Positions 24,238 through 32,688 of a DNA stretch of 32,688 bases are shown piece after piece. This DNA is from Pedobacter sp. (GTDB lineage Bacteria > Bacteroidota > Bacteroidia > Sphingobacteriales > Sphingobacteriaceae). The notes under the pieces are model-generated. The model was not told the origin of the DNA. It did no database searches and was given only the letters and a program-made list of their open reading frames with translations. Numbering within the stretch: position 1 is the first letter of the stretch; every line of letters starts with the position of its first letter. The stretch covers positions 1-32,688 of the forward strand of contig JACMND010000133.1 of assembly GCA_014378705.1 (NCBI GenBank). Direction: 5' to 3'. A program made the translations under genes and the position numbers.

Positions 24238-25629
24238 ATGAGAAAATGTTTACCAAAATTCTTGTTGTCGGCTAAAAACATTGTTTTATTAGTATTATTC
24301 TTAGTCCTCATTCTCCCCGTAGGTTGTAGAAAAGATAAGGAACCTTTAAATATTCCTACTAGTAAACCTGCATCTGCTTACGAGTCCGCATTTATTAGAA
24401 GTTACTTCGACTTAACATGTAAAATTGTAAAGAATACTTCCGGATTTTTTCCACCTCAGGCCTCCAGGGCTTACGGTTATATTTCCCTGGCATTGTATGA
24501 ATCTACTGTACCAGGAATTGATGAAACTGCTTCTTTAACAGGCCAACTAAGTGATTTAAAGTCGGCTACATTCCCTAAACCGGATAAGGACTCGGAGTAT
24601 AACTGGGCCATTTCTGCCAACGCTGCAACAGCAGAAATGATTCGAAAGATGTTTGAGATAAAAATTTCTGCAGAGCACCTTACCGCTATTGATGAGCAGG
24701 AAAAGAAAAACAAAATGTCTTTATCTTCAGGTATATCTGGGGATGTTGTACTTCGCTCGGAAGCATTTGGAAAATCGGTTACTGCGGCATTGTATGAATT
24801 CTCTAAAAGTGACGGGGGGCATCAATCTTTTCTAAATCCATTCCAGCTTCCATATATCTTACCTTTAGGGGATGATCAGTGGGTGCCTACCGGGGCGGCA
24901 CAATCTCCGGTAGCTCCAAAATGGGGCACTAACAGGGCTTTTTTGTTTTCAAATGTTTCGCAAACCGAACCACCTGCCCCGTACAATTTTTCTACAGATC
25001 CAAAATCTCCTATTTACGAGGATGCCATAAAAGTATATAACCAGGTTAAATCAAATACCCCCGAGCAGGTTTTAATTACAAAATATTGGGCTGATGATCC
25101 TTTTAGTACCTGTACTCCTACAGGTCATACAATTAATATTTTAACGCAGTTGTTAGAAGAAAATAAATCTTCGCTGGCCAAAGCAGCTTTAGCATACGCT
25201 CAAATGGGTGTTGCCGAACACGATGCATTTATAGCTTGCTGGAAGTGTAAATATAAAACGAACAGGTTACGACCGGTTACTTACATTAAAAAGTATATTG
25301 ACCCGTCATTTAATACTGTCATTGGTACACCTCCTTTTCCGGCATATGACTCCGGGCATTCCGCAGAAATAGGGGCCGGCTCCGTAATTTTTACACACTT
25401 GTTTACAAATGGTGATGGAAAATATACGTTAACAGACCGGTCGCAAATTCAATATGGGTTCTCACCCCGTACCTGGAATAGTTTTAATGAGATGGCGCAG
25501 GAATGTGCAGACTCACGGTTTTTTGGTGGGATCCATTTTCTGGAGGATAATACCATCGGACTTACGCAGGGGAAAAAGGTAGGTCAGAACGTAATTTCGA
25601 TGATAAAATGGCCTAAAGGTGTTAAATAA
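24238..25629 (+). CDS. vanadium-dependent haloperoxidase / PAP2-type lipoprotein
   Basis: A 463-residue secreted lipoprotein of the vanadium haloperoxidase-PAP2 phosphatase superfamily. The leader ends in LILPVGC with lipidation Cys30. The bipartite oxyanion-binding motifs are present with family spacing: Lys338-X6-Arg345-Pro346 (KYKTNRLRPV), Ser372-Gly373-His374 in AYDSGHSAEIG (family PSGH), and Ser426-Arg427-X5-His433 in ADSRFFGGIHFLED. It could be a haloperoxidase or a phosphatase; the sequence does not decide. Many Bacteroidota homologues are only annotated by fold. It overlaps the next small gene by 11 bp, so the two are probably co-translated. Confidence 0.88.
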   Translation: MRKCLPKFLLSAKNIVLLVLFLVLILPVGCRKDKEPLNIPTSKPASAYESAFIRSYFDLTCKIVKNTSGFFPPQASRAYGYISLALYESTVPGIDETASLTGQLSDLKSATFPKPDKDSEYNWAISANAATAEMIRKMFEIKISAEHLTAIDEQEKKNKMSLSSGISGDVVLRSEAFGKSVTAALYEFSKSDGGHQSFLNPFQLPYILPLGDDQWVPTGAAQSPVAPKWGTNRAFLFSNVSQTEPPAPYNFSTDPKSPIYEDAIKVYNQVKSNTPEQVLITKYWADDPFSTCTPTGHTINILTQLLEENKSSLAKAALAYAQMGVAEHDAFIACWKCKYKTNRLRPVTYIKKYIDPSFNTVIGTPPFPAYDSGHSAEIGAGSVIFTHLFTNGDGKYTLTDRSQIQYGFSPRTWNSFNEMAQECADSRFFGGIHFLEDNTIGLTQGKKVGQNVISMIKWPKGVK

Positions 25630-26038
25630 GACCACGTTTAATGCTTCCCTAATTTTCATTTTTCTAATTCCTTTTCTAACCCACTGTTCAAACAATAAAT
25701 ATGGCAGGATGGAAGAAGATGCAAAAAAAATTGCGTTCATGCAATGTCAATCCCGTCAATATACCAAAGAGAAATTTTTCCTGGCTGATCAATATAACAG
25801 TCTTGACAATCAATTAATAAATAAAGAGGTTGATAAGAAAAGTGCGGACAGCACCAGGTTGAGATATGATTCTAAAAAGAAAAAACTGTTGCAGGAAGCT
25901 CAGCTAAAATCAGATTCTTTATTAAATTTTCTGCGAAAAGTGTGGAATGATGATTATACAACCAAAGCAGATAAAAAAGCTCTGGATTCATTAACTAAAA
26001 TTGAATTGACAAAAATCTGTGATGAAAATCCGATTTAG
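25619..26038 (+). CDS. small exported or lipid-anchored coiled-coil protein (GTG start)
   Basis: A 139-residue protein of unknown function. The only start giving an N-terminal hydrophobic leader is GTG at 25619 (leader FNASLIFIFLIPFLTHCSNN); the first in-frame ATG at 25708 would lose it. LTHC resembles a lipobox with an unusual His before the Cys. The rest is charged and helical, for example KEVDKKSADSTRLRYDSKKK, suggesting a coiled coil. The 11-bp overlap with the haloperoxidase-like gene points to translational coupling and a shared process. No domain recognised. Confidence 0.75.
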   Translation: MLNKTTFNASLIFIFLIPFLTHCSNNKYGRMEEDAKKIAFMQCQSRQYTKEKFFLADQYNSLDNQLINKEVDKKSADSTRLRYDSKKKKLLQEAQLKSDSLLNFLRKVWNDDYTTKADKKALDSLTKIELTKICDENPI

Positions 26039-26123
26039 ACATTCAAATGCAAGGAGCGTAACAATTTAATTTTTGGCTTGCTGGGGTTTTTTAAAAAGAA
26101 TCGTACGTTAAAATTTTTGTTAC

Positions 26124-27200
26124 TTATCTTTTACTTTTAATCATCCTTATCCCTACGCCCTCATTTGTAATTTTAACCGGTTTAATTAAGTCGTTTTTCT
26201 CAAAGTACATCCGTTCTATGCAGGTTTCCCGGTGATGTCCGTTCGTGGTGGTTAATGGCCGGCGGTGGTAAAATATGTACCACTCATCTGTCCCTGGGAT
26301 ACAAATTACAGAATGATGGCCCGCCCCAGTGGCGATTGCTGGATCTTGCTCCAGTATTTTTCCAATCCGTTTAAATGGTCCTAAAGGTGAATCAGCCATC
26401 GCGTAGGCCACACTATAATCCGGACCAGTCCAGTTTCCTTCCGACCACATCAGGTAGTATTTCGCGTTACGTAAGATCATAAAGGCACCTTCCACATATT
26501 TATCCGGCGTGATTGCTTTAAAAATTGAGCCGTCTTCAAAGGGCATAAAGCCGGTAAAATCATTGTTTAACTTGCCAATGTTGCAATGTTGCCATCCGCC
26601 GTAAATTAAATAATATTGCCCGTCTATGTCTTTAAACACAAACTGATCTATAGGTTGCGCATTGTTGTAAAATTTATCAATAAGCGGTTTGCCGATATGG
26701 TCTTTAAACGGGCCGCCCGGGTTATCTGATACAGCCACACCAATTCCTCCGGTTTCTTTGTCATTCTGAATATCATTAGCCCCGAAGAAAAGATAATATT
26801 TGCCATCCTTTTTTGTGATAGAGGGCGCCCACATTGAATACGCAGCCCACTTTACATCTTTAATATCCAATACATGAGCATGTTTTTTCCAGGTAACGAG
26901 GTCCGTTGATGAAAAGGCATCCAAAAAAGTCTGTTTCAGGTATTGCGGGTTAATCGTATTTTTCTGAAGCCTCTTCTGTTCTTCAGAAATAACAGACGAT
27001 CGATCTGGCTTATCATAATCGTCAGAATACGTTGGAAAAACCCAATAAACCTGATCAAAAATCCGGGCTTCCGGGTCAGCATACCAGCCTGGAAAAATTG
27101 GATTACCTGAACTTTTTTCTATCTTTTTTTGCTGCGGATAAGATGTAGTTGCGAGCAGTAACATGCAGGCTATTGAAGTGATGTATTTAATAATTTTCAT
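26124..27200 (-). CDS. GH43 family glycosidase, exported
   Basis: Likely an arabinofuranosidase or xylosidase (five-bladed propeller, inverting). ATG 27200 gives 358 residues with a signal peptide (MKIIKYITSIACMLLLATTS); the frame to 27299 would add 33 unlikely residues. The catalytic set is visible: general base Asp42 in NPIFPGWYADPEARIF, the pKa-tuning Asp in NNAQPIDQFVFKD, and the general acid Glu in DKYVEGAFMI. Further family segments are AAYSMWAPSITKKDGKYYLF and ATGAGHHSVICIPGTDEW. Only the catalytic domain is present, without a C-terminal beta-sandwich. It is divergent from the PhoD-like gene with a 224-bp shared upstream region. Substrate is inferred. Confidence 0.92.
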   Translation of the reverse strand: MKIIKYITSIACMLLLATTSYPQQKKIEKSSGNPIFPGWYADPEARIFDQVYWVFPTYSDDYDKPDRSSVISEEQKRLQKNTINPQYLKQTFLDAFSSTDLVTWKKHAHVLDIKDVKWAAYSMWAPSITKKDGKYYLFFGANDIQNDKETGGIGVAVSDNPGGPFKDHIGKPLIDKFYNNAQPIDQFVFKDIDGQYYLIYGGWQHCNIGKLNNDFTGFMPFEDGSIFKAITPDKYVEGAFMILRNAKYYLMWSEGNWTGPDYSVAYAMADSPLGPFKRIGKILEQDPAIATGAGHHSVICIPGTDEWYIFYHRRPLTTTNGHHRETCIERMYFEKNDLIKPVKITNEGVGIRMIKSKR

Positions 27201-27424
27201 TTTTAGGGACTTAGGCGTAAATATTTTTAATAACGTGCCGAAAGCCAGATTTCGAACGCAGGTAAACAAAATATGAAAAGATTGGTAAAAAAAATTCATG
27301 ACCGAATTTAGAAATACTGATTATTTAAAAGTTAGAATGATGGTATGCTTAATAGAAAGTTAACGTAAACCTAATTCACATTTTTCATTTTTGCATTTCA
27401 AAAATTAAATTTAAAACTTATCCC

Positions 27425-28432
27425 ATGCGTTATTCTGTAAATCTAATCTTATCCGTTTTAATAATTTCCCTGTGTGCAACAACTGTCCGTTCGCAAACAA
27501 AACAAAGTATGCGTATTGCATTTGGTTCATGCAACAGGCAGAATCTATCTCAACCTATGTGGAATTATATCGCTTCTGACCAACCTGATCTTTGGGTTTG
27601 GCTCGGTGATAATATTTATGGCGATACCGATGATATGAAGGTTTTAAAAGAGAAATATGAAATCCAGAAAAACCAGGAGGAGTATAAAAAATTTATTTCT
27701 AAAGTGCCTTTTATAGGTACCTGGGATGATCATGATTATGGCCGCAATGACGCCGGTAAGCAGTATCCTCATAAAAAGGAAAGTCAGCAACTGGCGCTTG
27801 ACTTTTTAAACGAGTCAAAGGAAAGCGTTCGTCGGAAACAGGAAGGCATTTACGCGTCTAATACTTACCAGGTTGGTTCTAAATCCATCAAATTTATTCT
27901 TCTGGATACCCGTTACCACCGTGATACGTTGATGAAAGACACCAGTAAAAAGTATATTGTTAATACAACAGGAGATATTTTAGGCGAGGAACAATGGAAA
28001 TGGCTGGAATTAGAATTGTCGGATAAGGCAGATGCTTATATCATTGCTTCCGGAACCCAATTTCTATCAGAAGAACATCCTTATGAAAAATGGGCTAATT
28101 TCCCAACAGCGAAAAAAAGGTTTATGGATCTTTTAGTAAAAGCAAATACCAAGGGAGTGGTGCTATTAAGCGGCGACCGGCACATTGGCGAATTTTCTAA
28201 AACTCAAATCAGCGGTTTAAATTATCCTTTGTACGATATCACATCCAGCGGTTTAACACATTCTGCAACAAATAACACAAGCGAAGCCAATAAATACCGC
28301 GTAGGACCACTTGTAAATCAAAAACATTATGGTTTAATGGAATTTACAGAAGACGGAAAAAAGTTAAAAATAAAAATTCAACTAAAAGGCATTGAAACTT
28401 CGGTATTTCATACAGAAGAGCTTTGGTTTTAA
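27425..28432 (+). CDS. PhoD-like alkaline phosphatase/phosphodiesterase, exported
   Basis: A 335-residue secreted metallophosphoesterase of the PhoD-like group, releasing phosphate from mono- or diesters. A signal peptide (MRYSVNLILSVLIISLCATT, then VRSQ) precedes the core motifs: IAFGSCNRQ with Cys36, LWVWLGDNIYGDTDD, GTWDDHDYGRNDAG, FILLDTRYHRD, SGTQFLSEE, and LLSGDRHIGEFSK. Metal-binding Asp, Asn and His residues are all present. It lacks the N-terminal beta domain of Bacillus PhoD, as in short Bacteroidota relatives. A strong terminator follows 19 bp after the stop, so it is probably a single-gene transcript. Confidence 0.93.
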   Translation: MRYSVNLILSVLIISLCATTVRSQTKQSMRIAFGSCNRQNLSQPMWNYIASDQPDLWVWLGDNIYGDTDDMKVLKEKYEIQKNQEEYKKFISKVPFIGTWDDHDYGRNDAGKQYPHKKESQQLALDFLNESKESVRRKQEGIYASNTYQVGSKSIKFILLDTRYHRDTLMKDTSKKYIVNTTGDILGEEQWKWLELELSDKADAYIIASGTQFLSEEHPYEKWANFPTAKKRFMDLLVKANTKGVVLLSGDRHIGEFSKTQISGLNYPLYDITSSGLTHSATNNTSEANKYRVGPLVNQKHYGLMEFTEDGKKLKIKIQLKGIETSVFHTEELWF

Positions 28433-28450
28433 ACCTGCTAATACTAATCA

Positions 28451-28481
28451 AAAAGCCAGTCAGATTTTCTTTCTGGCTTTT
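28451..28481 (+). terminator. rho-independent terminator after PhoD-like gene
   Basis: AAAAGCCAG (28451-28459) pairs perfectly with CTGGCTTTT (28473-28481) across a 13-base loop, with the T tract included in the 3' arm. It lies 19 bp after the stop codon and could act in both directions. Confidence 0.85.
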
Positions 28482-28603
28482 AATTTTATGTTATCAAATT
28501 ACTCCACGGTAGTTTAATCTAACATTTTAATAGTATAACGATGCTTTCTTCTTAACAAACGCTTAACAGTCACACTTCATTTTTGCGGATCAAAACACAT
28601 GAT

Positions 28604-31600
28604 ATGAAGAAAGATCAATTTAGATTCCTGATACTGCTTACCTGCATCTTCAGTTTTACCCGGCTCAATGCCCAATCAACGGATGCTTCCATATCAGGCA
28701 GCGTGCTTGACCCTAATGGTGAGCAGTTACCCGGGGTTGTAGTCTCCATCCGGAACGAGTCGACAGGTTTTCAATCGTCTACTACGACCAACATGGAAGG
28801 AAGTTATTATTTTAAACAGTTGCCTCTCGGGAAACCATACACCGTCAAAGCATCATTTATCGGCTTTGCGGTTCAGGTGAAAAATAACCTCTCCCTTAAT
28901 CTCGGGGATCAGTTGGTCGTTAATTTTAAACTCACAGAAGCTTCTACAGATTTAAGCGAAGTTGTGATAACCGGCAATGCGATCAACAGCCGGATTGACC
29001 GTTTGGGAAGTAGTACTGCTATTACGGCACAAAACATTCAGCAAATACCAGCACAAAACAGAAGCTTTACCAACCTTTCTTCTCTGGCCCCAACTACCAA
29101 TGGCGGGAATATTGGCGGACAGCGCTTTTCTTCAACTAACTATCTTATTGACGGTGTAAGTGCCCGGAATAACCTCACTTCAGGTGAGATTGGCAGAGGC
29201 CCTTTCACACTTTCAATAGAAGCTATCAGGGAATTTGAAGTAATCACCAATGTTTATGACGTTTCTCAGGGCCGCCAGGGAGGAGGTGCGATCAGTGCCG
29301 TTACGAAATCAGGAACTAATAATTTTACGGCAACTGCTTTTGATTATTTCCGTTCTGATTTCCTGGCAAGCCCATTTGATATACGCGGTAATAAAAGGGA
29401 GCAGCAATTTACAACCAACCAGTATGGGTTTAGTGCAGGCGGTGCCATCGTTAAAGATAAACTTCATTTTTTTACAGCATTAGATCGTCAGGATCAGGCC
29501 CAGCCTTTATTTATTGCTGATATCCAGTCAGATGCTGATGCCAATGCCTTGCGTATCAGCCGTGGTGCGCTAGACAGTGTGCTTCAAATCGGCAGACAGA
29601 AATACGGTTTAGGGAACGGCCAGCAAGTTGGGGAATTCGGTTTAAAAACCTTAGCCAATACTTTTTTTGCACGCTTAGACTGGCAGATTAATGATAAGAA
29701 CCGCTTAACCGTTCGAAACAACTACACTGATTGGGTTGATCCGTCAAGCGTGAACGATAATTCACAAATAAACTTGTTTGAAGTTTACGGAGATTTTAAA
29801 TCAAGCGAAAACAGCACTCTGGCATCCTTAAGAACCCAGTTGAGACCAAACTTACTGAATGAACTTAAAGTCCAGTATCAGCATGCCACCCGAAACTTTG
29901 TTCCAAACAGTCAGTTGCCTGCAGCGAATATACCAAGGGCCATTGTAACCGTTCGTTCAACTCTTCCAAACGGCACACTGGGTAACACACAGGTGCAATT
30001 TGGCGGACAGCGATTTAATCCGGAAGACAACCTCGAAAACCAAGTGCAATTAGTTAATACTACCTTTTATACGAAAGGAAAATACAATTACACCTTTGGT
30101 ACAGACAATACCCTCACTTATCTGGATACCTACATTTCTAATGAGCAAAACGGGCGGTTTATTTTCAACAGCCTAAGCGATTTTGATAATTTAAACCCTT
30201 CAAGATATGCCCGTGAAGTTCCGCTTAAAGGAGTTCCTTCCGTTCAGCAATATGTGCTTAATGCTTCTTTGTTTGGTCAGGTTCAATTTGCACCATTAAA
30301 AAATCTGGATGCTTCCTTTGGTTTACGGTACGATGTAACCAGTTACCTGACTGCTGCAAACTATAACCCGGTGGTTGAACGAACTCTTGGTTTAAGAACA
30401 GACCAGAATACTACCGACTGGAACAATATTCAGCCCCGTATGCAATTGACCTGGGATATTAAAGGCCAACAAAAAAATATTGTACGCTTTGGCGCCGGCG
30501 TTTTCTCTGCTAATCCCATCACCTATGCGCAGGTAAACAATATTCAGAATAGTGGAACTAATGTAGCGGCTATTGATGTTACCCGTCCGGCAAACGGAGG
30601 CGTAAACCTGGTGCCTGTTCCTAATTTCCCGGCCTACCGGAACGACCCTTCCACAGCTCCCGGCTTGATATCCGGTGTGCCAACCGTTTCTACCATCAAC
30701 CTGAATGATAAAAATTTACAAGTGCCCACTATTTATAAAACCAATCTGAGCTACAATCGCGTGGTTGGCGACTGGCTCAGAGTAGGTGTCAACCTGATGT
30801 ATTCCAATACCCGTAATAACTACGTTTACCTTGATAAAAACCTGGTTGATGATCCTTTTTTTAGATTGAGTAATGAAAACAACCGTGGGGTTTTTGTGCC
30901 GGCCGCCTCTATCGGTGCCAACGGGATTACCAATAACGTTTTAGGACGCAAGACCCGGGAAGTAGGACGGACGCTTGAGTTTACAAACGGAGCCAGGCTG
31001 GAGCAGGCAGCGGTTATTCTGGATGCAGATGTGAGATATTATAAAGACGGCTATCTCAATTTTAGTTATACATTGAACGATGCCCGTGACAATACGTCGT
31101 ACAACGGAAACGTAGCCAATACCTCTACCTTCAGGCCTGTAAAATCAGACCCGCGTGACCTTTCTGAAATTAATTATTCTGATAATCAGTTCAGGAATAA
31201 AGTGGTATTTTTTGGTGCCGCACCCAGTGTTAAAGGTTTTGTATTTAGCGGACGCTTTACAGGTATTGGTGGTTCAAGATATTCTTTAACCGTAGATGCG
31301 GATTTAAACGGTGATTTCGTCGGCGGTCCTGGTGCCGATAATGATTTAGCTTTTGTTTTTGATCCAAACAATCCCAACACGCCTGCAACAGTAAAAGCAT
31401 CCATGGATAAGATCTTAAATAACCCGGAAAACAGGGCACGTGAATACATCAAATCTGCGTTAGGTACAATTGCCGACCGTAACGGTGGAAGTAACCCATT
31501 TTCAGGCATCTTCGATCTGCGGATGGCAAAAACCCTTAAAACCTACCGCAAGCAAGCATTTACCTTAAGTGTTGATGTGTTTAATTTTGCAAACTTGCTA

Positions 31601-31771
31601 AAAAAAGATTGGGGAGTAAACTACAACCTTGGAAACCAGAGCCTGTTATTTGTTTCAGGATTTGATCAGACTTCAAAGCAATATACGTATCGTGTAAACG
31701 AAAATGTTGGGGTTGTACAACAAAATGGTACGCCTTATCAAATTCAGTTAGGCGGGCGTTATTCATTTTAA
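28604..31771 (+). CDS. Oar-like TonB-dependent receptor
   Basis: A 1055-residue outer-membrane TonB-dependent transporter. ATG 28604 leads a signal peptide (DQFRFLILLTCIFSFTRLNA); the frame upstream to a TTG at 28583 is not needed. After it come a carboxypeptidase-regulatory-like beta-sandwich (ISGSVLDPNGEQLPGVVVSI), a TonB-box-like LSEVVITGNA, a plug (NRSFTNLSSLAPTTNGGNIG, TNYLIDGVSARNN, FEVITNVYDVSQGRQGGGAI) and a long barrel ending in IQLGGRYSF, with the usual terminal aromatic. Oar-like receptors lack a SusD partner, and none is seen here. Cargo is unknown; export-linked or peptide cargo is possible for Oar. A terminator 112 bp downstream closes the transcript. Confidence 0.94.
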   Translation: MKKDQFRFLILLTCIFSFTRLNAQSTDASISGSVLDPNGEQLPGVVVSIRNESTGFQSSTTTNMEGSYYFKQLPLGKPYTVKASFIGFAVQVKNNLSLNLGDQLVVNFKLTEASTDLSEVVITGNAINSRIDRLGSSTAITAQNIQQIPAQNRSFTNLSSLAPTTNGGNIGGQRFSSTNYLIDGVSARNNLTSGEIGRGPFTLSIEAIREFEVITNVYDVSQGRQGGGAISAVTKSGTNNFTATAFDYFRSDFLASPFDIRGNKREQQFTTNQYGFSAGGAIVKDKLHFFTALDRQDQAQPLFIADIQSDADANALRISRGALDSVLQIGRQKYGLGNGQQVGEFGLKTLANTFFARLDWQINDKNRLTVRNNYTDWVDPSSVNDNSQINLFEVYGDFKSSENSTLASLRTQLRPNLLNELKVQYQHATRNFVPNSQLPAANIPRAIVTVRSTLPNGTLGNTQVQFGGQRFNPEDNLENQVQLVNTTFYTKGKYNYTFGTDNTLTYLDTYISNEQNGRFIFNSLSDFDNLNPSRYAREVPLKGVPSVQQYVLNASLFGQVQFAPLKNLDASFGLRYDVTSYLTAANYNPVVERTLGLRTDQNTTDWNNIQPRMQLTWDIKGQQKNIVRFGAGVFSANPITYAQVNNIQNSGTNVAAIDVTRPANGGVNLVPVPNFPAYRNDPSTAPGLISGVPTVSTINLNDKNLQVPTIYKTNLSYNRVVGDWLRVGVNLMYSNTRNNYVYLDKNLVDDPFFRLSNENNRGVFVPAASIGANGITNNVLGRKTREVGRTLEFTNGARLEQAAVILDADVRYYKDGYLNFSYTLNDARDNTSYNGNVANTSTFRPVKSDPRDLSEINYSDNQFRNKVVFFGAAPSVKGFVFSGRFTGIGGSRYSLTVDADLNGDFVGGPGADNDLAFVFDPNNPNTPATVKASMDKILNNPENRAREYIKSALGTIADRNGGSNPFSGIFDLRMAKTLKTYRKQAFTLSVDVFNFANLLKKDWGVNYNLGNQSLLFVSGFDQTSKQYTYRVNENVGVVQQNGTPYQIQLGGRYSF

Positions 31772-31882
31772 AAATTTATTGAAGAAAGTATCTTGTAGAT
31801 ATTCTTCATGCTACTGATGAATGAAAGAAATCCCATTTAGAAAGGGAAAAATTACATAAAGTACGCTTTACTTATCCGAATT

Positions 31883-31922
31883 ACAATCTACCGGCAAATT
31901 AAACTTGCCGGTAGATTGTTTT
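31883..31922 (+). terminator. rho-independent terminator after Oar-like receptor
   Basis: A perfect 15-bp stem, ACAATCTACCGGCAA (31883-31897) with TTGCCGGTAGATTGT (31905-31919), has a seven-base loop and is followed by TTTT. The strongest terminator in the window. Confidence 0.9.
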
Positions 31923-31960
31923 AAAATGTAGTTACCACGCTTCATCTAAACTCTTATAAT

Positions 31961-32176
31961 TCATCTACCGGTATTCGTCATTTCACGGGGCATTAAATGA
32001 ATTTCCTTTTGCCGTTTGCTGATATATCTGCATCCATTCTGATCAAAATATCCATCTTCTTCCAACATAATGCGTACGCTTTTTTTCCATTCCGGAAATT
32101 GCTCTGACTCTTTCGATTTGCAAAAGTCTGTAAGCGTATTTGTGGCAATTCCCTTTCCCCGGAATTTTCTGTTTAT
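31961..32176 (-). pseudogene. start-less reading-frame remnant, possibly GNAT-like
   Basis: On the minus strand a 71-codon open run, closed by a stop at 32177 and ended by TGA at 31961, reads INRKFRGKGIATNTLTDF, then EWKKSVRIMLEEDGYFDQNG, then CRYISKRQKEIHLMPR. Composition is protein-like. FRGKGIAT resembles the acetyl-CoA loop of GNAT acetyltransferases, but the rest does not settle it. There is no start codon near its head, so it is probably the tail of a decayed gene. The same frame upstream of the stop (32180-32374) has no convincing protein. Confidence 0.35.
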
Positions 32177-32179
32177 TCA

Positions 32180-32688
32180 GGGTGATGTTAACAGATCAAA
32201 GGCTTTAATTAACTGGTATACAACGCAACGCTGAACGATAGAAATAGAGGATAAAATAATTGAATCCTTAATTTTTGTTACAGGCATAAGTATTCTTACG
32301 CTTCTATCAAGGCTGAATAGTAAAAGGCATGTATATGAAATATTTAGGTGACTGAATCCAAACAAAAAAGCCATTTCCGCATTATTTGATAATCACTGCG
32401 GATATAACCACATGCTGACAGAGAACTACATTACTCTGATATTCAAGTTGAAAATTTCATTTTGTGCTTATTACCGGGAATGTGCATATGGCGTAAATAG
32501 CATCTGATAGCGTTATCGGCTTATCAAAACTTTACAGGATTGTTTAATATTATTCGCATATTCCGTAGGTGCAGAAATGATTAACTATTCTTACAGCCAA
32601 CAAATTGAAGTTAGTTTTGGAAACGGGTGATAATTGTTGTGGTAATTGATCCTGGGCATCAGGGCGTATTTTAAGGGTAAATAAAAGA
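32180..32688. other. no recognisable gene
   Basis: About 500 bp of AT-rich DNA to the window end. The only open frame (32177-32374, minus) has no family features and looks like chance or decayed sequence. No RNA gene, repeat or terminator was recognised. Confidence 0.5.

Noticed and set aside
24477-24713. Antisense open frame within the haloperoxidase gene
   Set aside because: Shadow of a strongly supported gene; no independent features. The same holds for other short antisense frames inside the enzymes and receptors.
32177-32374. 65-residue minus-strand gene
   Set aside because: No family features, no supporting context, and it runs into a decayed frame.

Overview
The window looks like a chromosomal segment of a Bacteroidota bacterium, most likely a Sphingobacteriaceae member close to Pedobacter or Mucilaginibacter. 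This rests on the AT-rich DNA, the lack of clear Shine-Dalgarno sites, a promoter of the Bacteroidota type (TAnnTTTG), two TonB-dependent or outer-membrane receptor proteins with N-terminal carboxypeptidase-regulatory-like domains, a PorT-like barrel, a LytS/LytTR pair and many secreted glycan-active enzymes. It is a glycan- and ester-degrading accessory region with patches of decayed DNA. No tRNA, rRNA, CRISPR array or intact transposase gene was seen.

Region 1 (1-9286) is a cytoplasmic galactoside-use cluster. A GH36 alpha-galactosidase lies convergent to an AraC-type regulator. That regulator is divergent from a co-directional run of aldose 1-epimerase (galM), an MFS sugar/H+ symporter and a large DUF5107-TPR protein. 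None of these five shows an export signal, so the logic is import by the MFS carrier, hydrolysis inside the cell and anomer conversion. Region 2 (9391-13708) holds three exported hydrolases: an M28 metallopeptidase, a BD-FAE-like alpha/beta hydrolase and a CE1-like esterase. The alpha/beta hydrolase is bracketed by two copies of a ~220-bp non-coding repeat, and one copy abuts a frameshifted remnant of mannonate dehydratase (uxuA).

Region 3 (13850-15990) is a gene graveyard. It has an N-terminal transposase fossil, then a small conserved-type protein gene carrying three separate in-frame nonsense codons, then an intact PorT-like barrel gene, then two GC-rich imperfect palindromic repeats. Region 4 (15996-23913, all minus strand) runs from a LytS-type kinase and LytTR regulator (overlapping genes), through a block of 120-bp tandem repeats, to an outer-membrane TonB-receptor-like protein with an unusual repetitive C-terminal tail, and then a periplasmic GH3 glycosidase.

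Region 5 (24238-31771) has a vanadium-haloperoxidase/PAP2-type lipoprotein coupled to a tiny GTG-start protein, a GH43 glycosidase, a PhoD-like metallophosphatase and an Oar-like TonB-dependent receptor. The last 0.9 kb has a strong terminator and a decayed reading frame but no intact gene. The most notable unexplained items are the 120-bp tandem repeat, the paired ~220-bp repeats, the palindromic repeats and the cluster of fossil genes.
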